DNA of 64,000 bases from contig JAQOOI010000079.1 of the NCBI GenBank assembly GCA_028554645.1, positions 1,674,001-1,738,000 of the forward strand, in the 5' to 3' direction. Below, piece by piece: positions 56,728-64,000 of this stretch. The DNA is from Omphalotus guepiniiformis (Eukaryota > Basidiomycota > Agaricomycetes > Agaricales > Omphalotaceae). The stretch's first letter is position 1. Each line of letters starts with the position of its first letter. The notes beneath the pieces are model-generated. The model ran no database searches and had not been told where the DNA came from. It worked only from the letters and a program-made list of their open reading frames with translations. Made by a program: the position numbers and the translations under genes.

Positions 56728-58577
56728 ATGATTACAATACGCAGCAGACGAACACCCCTCGTTATCCTCATTCTCTTCGTTTTTCTCTCGTTACACTACT
56801 GGCATTCTTCAACCACTACCGAGCGGGTCGAAGAAGAAGTCGAGGTTCAAGACGACGACTTTGATCCTTTCGAGCAGCTTTTTCGTCAGACAAAGACAAA
56901 GCCTGCTTCTCCATATCATCATCACCGTCCAAAACCCAAAAAACCTCCCACTCCTCCTCCTCCTTCGCCTTGGTCTTCACTTTCAGAGTACTATGTCGGT
57001 AATTGGCTACCCCGAGAACCTCAATATACCTCATGGGAAGACTTTAAACTCGTAAACGCACATAAAGGAGGTTGGATATGGCCAGGTTGTCGTATATTCA
57101 ACGATACCTTAATCCCCGATTCTCCCGAAAAAGATTCTTTACGTCGTTCACGTCTCATAGACCTAATGAACTGGACATGGCATCCCACCCGCGGTTCACT
57201 AATACCGTTCGACCCAATAGACTTCGTAGTAAGGCTTCTACAAAGCCCAGGAGGTCTCATCATGTTCGGAGACTCAATAACACGCCAACACCACGATTCA
57301 CTCATTGTTTTCCTAGCTAAAGAAGAAGTGTATCATGATCACGTTGTTGAGAATTATACCACCAGGTATTACTTGAGGCGGAATGCACCCAAATTTGGGT
57401 TGATTAGGGATTTGGCGGGGGTGGGGGAGGAGAGGTTGGGGAAGCCGTTTGTGACGATTGTTGAGGATCATATGATTTTACCTGAGGAGGATATTAGGAA
57501 GATTGCGGATGCGCCGAAGGAGTGGGTTTGGCCGATTAGACATCATCCTCATGTTGAGGATTTGATGGGGATTTTGAGGGATGCGACGAAGCCTGTTGAG
57601 GGTGAGGGTGCGAAGGGGGTTGATAAGGATTCGATTTTGTTGTTTAGTACGGGTCCTCATTGGGTTTTTTCTGTGATATTTTATATTGAAAGAAAGAACT
57701 GATGAGTATTTAGTGGTCAAGAAGTCGTTTACCGATACCTCAAACTGGATACAAAGAAGAAAGAGCTACAATGCTCGATATCTATAACAAAATGGTTCGC
57801 CACATCCCTCCCCACTTACCCTCCCAAAAACCCCTCACTAACTAACTAACCAACCCCCCGTAGATCCAAATCGTAACAACACGTTTCACAACTCTCCCCC
57901 GCACAACCATAATCTACCGATCATCCGCCTCCCCACACCCCCAATGCGAAACACACATAAAACCCTACGAATCATACTCCGTCGCTCTCGCAGCCGACGA
58001 AAAAATGCTACAACTACACACGTCGAATCCTCCTGCTGATTCTATACCGAAAGAACTTCAGGGTGTTGGGTTTGGACTTGGACTTGACTTGCGGGAGGGG
58101 AAGGGGACACTGGCACTCGGTATCATGGGTGAAACTGAGAGGAGGAATCATGCGAGGTGGGATTGGGATTTATGGAGGGTTTATAATTCTTTGTGGGAGG
58201 GGAAGATTGGTGAGTTGATGAGGGAGAGGGAGGTTAAGGCGGAGGGAGCAAAGTGGTTTTATTTGGATATTAGTCAGATGAGTATGCAGAGACCTGATGC
58301 GCATGCTGAACCTGGGAGTGATTGTTTGCATTGTGAGTTGTGGAGTTTCTCCCCTCTTTTTTTCTTTCTCTCCTCTCTCTCTCCTTTTCCTCTCTCTTGC
58401 CGGTTTACGACCCCCCGACTGACGTGATCCCCCCCCCCCCGGTGTTTGATAGATTGCACACCGTCGATATATGAAGTATGGACGGATATGTTGTTTCATA
58501 GACTTTTTTTGCTTGGAGAGGTTCCTGAGCCAAAACCGACGCATGTTTCGGGTTTGGGTGAGAAGGAGAGAGTGTAG
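56728..58577 (+). CDS. PC-esterase (TBL-like), type II membrane protein
   Basis: A PC-esterase/trichome-birefringence-like protein, a family that O-acetylates or deacetylates cell-surface polysaccharides in the Golgi. Start at ATG 56728: residues of about 10-23 (PLVILILFVFLSLHYWH) are a signal anchor, followed by a Pro-rich stalk (KPKKPPTPPPPSP). The SGNH-like GDS motif is MFGDSITRQHHDSL near residue 180. The partner D-x-x-H motif is SDCLHYCTPSIYEVWTDML near the C-terminus, visible only after removing an intron at about 58338-58452. A 50-nt intron at 57664-57713 follows GPHW. All catalytic motifs are intact. An in-frame GTG 87 nt upstream is not a eukaryotic start. The polysaccharide substrate is unknown. 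Confidence 0.87.
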
Positions 58578-59303
58578 AGCGTACTGTGTAGCGTAGCGTC
58601 AAGTTCGGTTTGGGAGTCGAAATGAACGGACAGATAGTATTATAATTCAGTATGCTTGCTTGCCTTGCCTCCTCGTAGTGCCTCTAAATAGATGCGTAGA
58701 TAGATATTCTTTATTTATAGTTGGCGGAAGAGTAAAAGTAGTATCTTCTTTCGTAATTGATATTGAACCTTGGAGGCTTCGGAGCTTCGGAGGCTTCGGA
58801 GGCGTTGCAAGGTGGCGTAAGGACGTGCGTCTGGGAATACGAATCTTTGTGATTTTATTTATTTCTTTCTTCAAGTTCTTTCGTTGGGGACGTTTGAGTT
58901 TGGGGCACTGGCACATTCTAGTGCTAGTGCTAGTTCTTGTTGAGAGCATACATCCAGGTAGTATGTAAGCGCATCTCGCCGATAGCTGAGCTGACTTTTC
59001 AAGTGTCCATAACACTCGCTTTGACTTCCGAGTCTATTCAATTTAGTCTCTTTCCGATGCCGGTGCTGCACTGAACTCCACGTACTTGATCGATGTCTTG
59101 TCGAGATTCGGATGGGTTCTGAACGTTCTGAACCTCAATATTGAACACGTCCCAATGACAAGCCTATCAAGTTCATAAGATTACCCCCCCAGATTACATA
59201 CACCCCCACTCCAAGTCAACACCAGGTTCTCATTCCATCGTCAGCCCCACCCCCACATCGCTTGTAGCTTGTATTGAAGTGACTCTGGCTCTGAGTAATA
59301 TGA
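58578..59303. other. no gene recognised
   Basis: The spacer between convergent genes. Contains GGAGGCTTCGGAG-type short repeats near 58770-58800 and no supportable coding frame. Confidence 0.5.
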
Positions 59304-59892
59304 TCAAGCGCTCGTTCGAGGGCAATTGTACAAGCAGCTACAAGGCAAGGAAAAGTTAACATCGATTTCATAGAAGCTGGGTAAGTTGTTGGCGAAAGCA
59401 CTCACATTCCATTATCTGGATTGATGTAGCAGCATTTCAATGTGCCTGCGCCTATGTATCATATATGTACGATTTGAGTTTGAAAATTCATGTATGTATG
59501 CAGTTGAAGGATTTCGGGACTGGGGATTACTTACAAGGTACCTGTGAGTTCGGAACGACATTAGTAGGTATTGAATTCACGGGTATATCATATACACCGG
59601 CCATAATGTGATCAGAAGCTCACCGTTCCGATAATCGTTCCACCTAAGTACACCAGAAGGAAAAACAAAAATAGAAGCAGAAAGGATGATCAGTCGTCCG
59701 TCGACTCAATACACAATACACAAAACATGGCACAAAGGGAGGGAGGGAGGGAGGAAGGGAAGACAAACGAAACATACACGTCTCGCCGAACCCAGGCGCA
59801 CCGGTACCGGTGTCTTGAGATGAAACTAGTTGAGAAGATGCGAGGAAGAAGAGGAGGATGGATGTTATTTGGAGTTTGAGGATGTACATCAT
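59304..59892 (-). CDS. small cysteine-rich secreted protein
   Basis: Five exons on the minus strand join in frame to a protein of about 71 residues. The N-terminus MMYILKLQITSILLFFLASS is a strong signal peptide, probably cleaved near VSSQ. The mature part is rich in Gly/Thr (DTGTGAPGFGE) and has six cysteines, in the contexts GETCGTI, TVPCTLKCCYINPDNG and ICLYNCPRTSA. One exon is only 7 nt (GTACCTT); it completes the VPC motif. No family is recognised; the CC pair is hydrophobin-like, but spacing and cysteine number (eight in hydrophobins) do not fit. It may be a small secreted effector-like or surface protein. A TATA box lies 56 nt upstream. Short exons make this model tentative, but the clean phase and conserved-looking Cys pattern support it. 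Confidence 0.6.
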
Positions 59893-60981
59893 TGGATACT
59901 GAGCTTAGACGAATGAGTGTAGGTAGTCCCGTAAAAAGGAGATGTTGTTTTTATACCCCCAGCGGCGGCTCAAGCGCTCAAGCTCTGAGCTATACCCCGT
60001 TGACCTGATGAACTTTCAGGGCAGCCTCTTCTGTTACTTACAGGACTCCGGCGCCAAGCCCTTCAACGATGAAGTTGGAACGGAACTTGAACTTGGAAGT
60101 CAATGTCAAAGTCAATCCAATACACTAGTAAGTAATACACTTACGGACAATATACCCCATGAAATGCCAAGCATACATACAGCGTCCCGCTCTTTTTGAA
60201 CCTCTGACCCTCTGACCCTCTGACACACTCGAGTCTCAAGTCTTAAGTACCTCTGGATCCGTTAACATCGAACGTCTGTGAGGCCGTGAATATGAATAGA
60301 GCGTCGTCGCCGTCGTACTAGTAAATATGAGGACGAAACCTCATCTATGTAAGTAGATATCAACCTCCTTGGCGAGCGAGCTCCGAGCTCAGGTGTGTGT
60401 AGAGATGAATGAATACAATTTGTTACTTACCCTGTTCTGTCCTGGACAAACTTGACGCCACCGCTGGCGACGGGAACTTGGAACTTGAAGTCGAGTCTTG
60501 GCTCGGCAGGTACAGTACATATGCCATTGCCAGTCTGGTCTGTTCAAGTTGCGCCTAGGGTAGTTCTGCAGTGCTCGCCACCGGAATCCTGCGGTTTTAC
60601 GTTTTTATGTCAGTCACTGTCGATATATTGTATGTTTCATGACCTCCAGGGTGGTGGACTCGGATTCGGGGGGCTGACTGACATTGAGTTTTCCGTTAAA
60701 CTCGGAAAGGTGTTAGAATGACGAGCTATAAGTGAAGATACGTACCTATGGGATTCAAGGATTCAGTAAGGACTTCGGAGCTTGAGACCCATACAATTCG
60801 GAATTTTTGAAAGTCTCCTGCTCTTGCTGTCCGAATCTGATGTGATGCTACATAGCAGGATCCACCTGCGTGGTTCATTGTTTCAGGTATATATCATCTT
60901 CGAAGGCGTTATGAGAGAGGATATAGATAATTTGATGATTGCGTTGAAGTAGACGCTGTCAGGTGACCGCGCTCAGCACAC
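59893..60981. other. no gene recognised
   Basis: Upstream region of the small secreted protein gene and, to the right, the left edge of the MFS inverted-repeat arm. No coding frame with support. Confidence 0.5.
59948..59955 (-). promoter_or_regulatory. TATA box of the small secreted protein gene
   Basis: TATAAAAA on the minus strand, 56 nt before the start codon at 59892. Confidence 0.5.
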
Positions 60982-62290
60982 TTTTCACTTTCTATGACGA
61001 GAGTCAGCTCAACACAATGGCATTGGTGACCAACAACTTCATTAAAGGCTACCTACACTAGACGGCCATTCAAATCCACTGGGAGAGTTAAATGCGCAAA
61101 GCATGACCAAGGCGAAGGCTTCGTTGTAATTCGCAGCAATTCATACGATTATGCAATATGAGAATTTCTGCGGCCTTCAGCGGAAAACCACAAAAATTGT
61201 GTCATAGAATACAAAGGTGAGTGGTTCTTGAATATGAATATATGAATTCTCATGCCTGTTTTGACATATCCCTAATCTATCTCTCGTATCTTATATATTA
61301 CTCTAGATATCCCGACTTTAGATCGATGGCAATTTGTACTCGTACTCAATGGAACTCCATCCCCTTCCTCGCTCTTCTGTTCAATCTCTGCATCACACAC
61401 AGAACAGACTCAACATAGATCAAGATAGGATTAAGGATATCATCCTCGATGGCCCCAAAGCTAGTGGAACGATACCTGAGGATTCAATGAATGCTTTGGA
61501 GGCTACTGGCCCCAGTACCCCAAGAGCAGGAGACTCGACTCGGACTCGGAACGACCACGATGATGACGATTCGATGGATAAAAAACGACGACACGCAATG
61601 TTAATGAGAGCTCGTCTGCAACTTGCTTCTCTGTATTGGTGTTTGTTTTTGGCTGGATGGAATGATGGATCTACTGGGCCTTTGCTTCCTCGGATTCAGG
61701 AAGTGTATCATGTGCGTAGTCCTAACAATTCATAACACGAACGAATGAGCTGAATCATTATCTAATTCATCTACTTAGGTTGGATTCATAATCGTTTCTT
61801 TGATCTTTGTGCTTGCTTGCGTGGTATGCACCTATCCCGAAACTCGCAACTCGTTCTTTGTGATGAGAACATTTTCAAAAGGGTTTCGTATCAGGTGCTT
61901 GCCTCAATGTTCCACTGACGGAGAAATACGGATTTGGCATCGTTCGTCGGTCTCTTGAATGGATTCAGGACGGTGTCTGACTTTATTCGACATGTACAGG
62001 TTATTGTTTGCGGTAAATGACCGTTTTCTCGTTTCTCGTTTCTCGTTCATTAGTTTCAATAACCTCTCTTTCGTTAGGGTCGGTCTGTCAGCAAATTGCC
62101 TATATACTACAGGCACCACAACTACCTTTTCCCGTTTTTGTTTTGTCGTTTACGATCAACGGGATAGGAATGGCGTTACAGGTATGTAACTAAGCTTTTC
62201 AACCTGACTTGTGTTCTTGACGTTACCGTAAATCACAGGACGCACAATCTAATGGTTTCGTCGCAGCATTGAAAGATAATGCCGAAACGA
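60982..62290 (+). repeat. inverted repeat arm 2 (MFS 5' region)
   Basis: Homologous, in reverse orientation, to 23728-25003. Here it is continuous with the rest of an intact MFS gene, so this is the more ancestral arrangement of the two. Confidence 0.88.
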
Positions 62291-63555
62291 AGATGGGGTT
62301 ACTTCACGCGGCTTATGGTGAGTTGAGGAATATATATATCTGTGTTATACCGGGTGTACAGTAGATTCATACGATACAGGTGCTGGCGCTCTTTGTGCTC
62401 CACTAGTGGCTACACAGTTCTCTCAACTCAGACACTGGTCGTATTACTATATCGTTTCTGTTGGCGTGGCCACGATAAACACGATAGGGCTCATCCTAGT
62501 TTTTCGATTCAAGACTCAAGACGGTAGGCTGTATCAAGTGTGCACCCGTCCCTAGCAGCCTTTTCTCATATCATTGTCGTTTGACAGAGTGTCTTGCTCA
62601 GATAGGTCAAGGTCCGGGAGAGAAAGGCGCCAGTGAACATAGCCAGTTTCGACAGATACTCTCACAGAAGACGCTGCACTTGTTGGCTCTGTTTATTCTC
62701 ATTCTTGTTGGTGTCGAAGTAACGATAGGAGGTGAGTTTTTCAGGGTGTTTTTTTTTGTGTCTGCCTTGAACCTTGATTAATACTTTCTGTTTGAAAGGA
62801 TGGATTGTGACGTATATCATTCAAGTTAGAAAGGGTGGTACGTCTTCTGGGTATATCTCAGCGGGATTCTTTGGAGGTTGTTATTCATTTCGTTGATGTA
62901 TGACTGGGCATATACTAATTCATATTCATCGCCGTAGGACTAATGGTCGGTCGGGTCGCACTGCTCTGGGTCAACTCAAAAGTACGTCCGAATCAACCCA
63001 TGCCCTCGTCGTAGCTGTATAACCGAACAATCGACCCTACAGGTCGGCGAACGACGAGTTCTCTACATTTACGCTCTCCTAGCCATAGGGTAACCACCCA
63101 ATCTCCTCTCCTTTCCCCAACTCTTCTCTTCTGACCTCACACCCCCCTCTCTCTCCCAGCCTCGAACTAATAATCTGGCTCGTCCCATCCCTCATAGGCG
63201 ACGGCGTAGCAATATCCATAATCGGAATCCTCCTCGGTCCAATGTACCCAATCACAATGAACCACACAAGTCGCGTATTACCCCGATGGCTACTCACTGG
63301 ATCTATAGGTTGGATTGCTGGGTTCGGACAAGCAGGAAGTGCTGTGTTTCCGTTTTTGACGGGAGCTTTGGCGTCGGAGTTTGGTATTAGGAGTTTACAG
63401 CCGCTGTGAGTTTCTTTTTTGGGTTCGTTGGGTGTTCTTGATAGAGCTAAGATGATTTGGTTTGTGTGGGTGGGTGGTTAGGTTGGTGGCTATGATAGGG
63501 TCTATGACTGTGTTGTGGGCTTTTGTGCCTGGTGCACCGAGGAGGCATGATTAAT
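61349..63555 (+). CDS. MFS transporter
   Basis: A twelve-helix major facilitator superfamily transporter of the fucose-permease-like fungal group. A polar cytoplasmic N-terminus (MELHPLPRSSVQSLHH, DDDDSMDKKRRHAMLM) leads to the first helix LYWCLFLAGWNDGSTGPLLP, the family signature. Later helices include VGFIIVSLIFVLACV, LPFPVFVLSFTINGIGMALQ (then DAQSNGFVAALKD), YYYIVSVGVATINTIGLILV, LHLLALFILILVGVEVTIGG, ELIIWLVPSLIGDG and GWIAGFGQAGSAVFPFLTG. About 460 residues from around ten exons, and the C-terminus ends APRRHD. Start at ATG 61349 opens the frame that continues into helix 1; the truncated copy at 24 kb lacks exactly this region. Substrate unknown. Confidence 0.88.
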
Positions 63556-63892
63556 TGACGAAGAGCGTAGGAACTAGTTTGTCGGGTCTAGTACCGGCCT
63601 GGTGTGCACTAAACGTTGGTGGTATGGATGAAGTTACACTCCCGGCCTGCAAAATATCACGTCACGCAACACACAGAGAATACAATTTGGGTTCCGATTT
63701 GTATGCACACGATATCTCGCTTTTGCTGTGCATTATTTTTCTTCAGCTTATGATAAAAGGATGATGAATACAAAATGGCTGAGATAACGTGAATATTTCG
63801 AAAGCTTTTAGCTGATTTATTGCCTTTCTATTACGGAATTTTGGTTAATGAGCACAACATAGAAGTTGACAACAAAAATGTCCATGAAAATT
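63556..63892. other. spacer between MFS and F-box copy 3
   Basis: A 3' to 3' spacer of about 340 bp. Part of it (from about 63854) matches the 3' flank of F-box copy 1 in reverse orientation. No gene seen. Confidence 0.6.
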
Positions 63893-64000
63893 TCAATATC
63901 TGTATGTATACAAAATGACTAACAAATAGATAGATATCGATAAATTGAAGAAGAATAAACAGCCAAAGATAAAGTAGAAAGAAAAAGCTTTTTTGATGGG
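63893..64000 (-). CDS. F-box-like protein copy 3, C-terminal end only
   Basis: The last 36 codons of a third F-box paralogue on the minus strand; the 5' part lies beyond the window. The tail AFSFYFIFGCLFFFNLSISI, ending in ILYTYRY before TGA, matches the hydrophobic C-terminus of copy 1 (19525-20568) almost residue for residue, including the 3' flank. Copy 2 has a different tail. Thus copies 1 and 3 are closest at the C-terminus. The F-box and acidic repeats cannot be seen here. Confidence 0.75.
   Translation of the reverse strand, partial: PIKKAFSFYFIFGCLFFFNLSISIYLLVILYTYRY

Overview
The window is nuclear DNA of a filamentous basidiomycete, most likely an Agaricomycete. Genes are split by many introns of about 45-65 nt, exons of 7-21 nt occur, and the window carries a KDZ-class transposon with its CxC2 zinc cluster, an aryl-alcohol dehydrogenase, a PC-esterase and a Fus3/Kss1-type MAP kinase. 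Exons were joined by eye using GT-AG junctions and family conservation, so individual boundaries may be off by a few bases.

Layout. 0.6-18.4 kb is conserved housekeeping DNA: LSM8, a possible short gene overlapping a MAT2B-like NAD(P)-binding protein, an arrestin-fold protein, VPS16, a SYG1/XPR1 SPX-EXS protein and an aryl-alcohol dehydrogenase. 18.9-27 kb is a rearranged zone: two direct copies of an F-box gene, an F-box relic, a poly(A) retroposon with 15-bp target duplications, a nitrilase, and the 5' part of an MFS transporter without its start codon. The intact MFS gene lies at 61-63.5 kb in opposite orientation, followed by the 3' end of a third F-box copy running off the window. 27-33 kb is mostly gene-free. 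A MAP kinase lies at 33.8-35.4 kb, followed by 4 kb of simple-sequence intergenic DNA.

The centrepiece is at 39.7-52.8 kb. A small Copia-type element that carries only gag, with two 225-bp LTRs that look identical and a 5-bp target duplication, is split by an 11,405-bp KDZ transposon. The KDZ element has an 8-bp target duplication (GCGAGAAG); removing it with one duplication copy makes the gag frame continuous. It carries five genes: a 1,095-residue KDZ transposase and four companions, one resembling the RNase H1 N-terminal (viroplasmin) fold. Three copies of the 10-bp palindrome TGATATATCA, or a one-base variant, lie in mirrored, regularly spaced order just inside each end. Two tandem tRNA-like units lie in the middle.

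After the insertion come a G3BP-like RNA-binding protein (53.3-55.2 kb), a membrane-anchored PC-esterase (56.7-58.6 kb) and a small cysteine-rich secreted protein assembled from five tiny exons (59.3-59.9 kb). The last was found only by joining exons.
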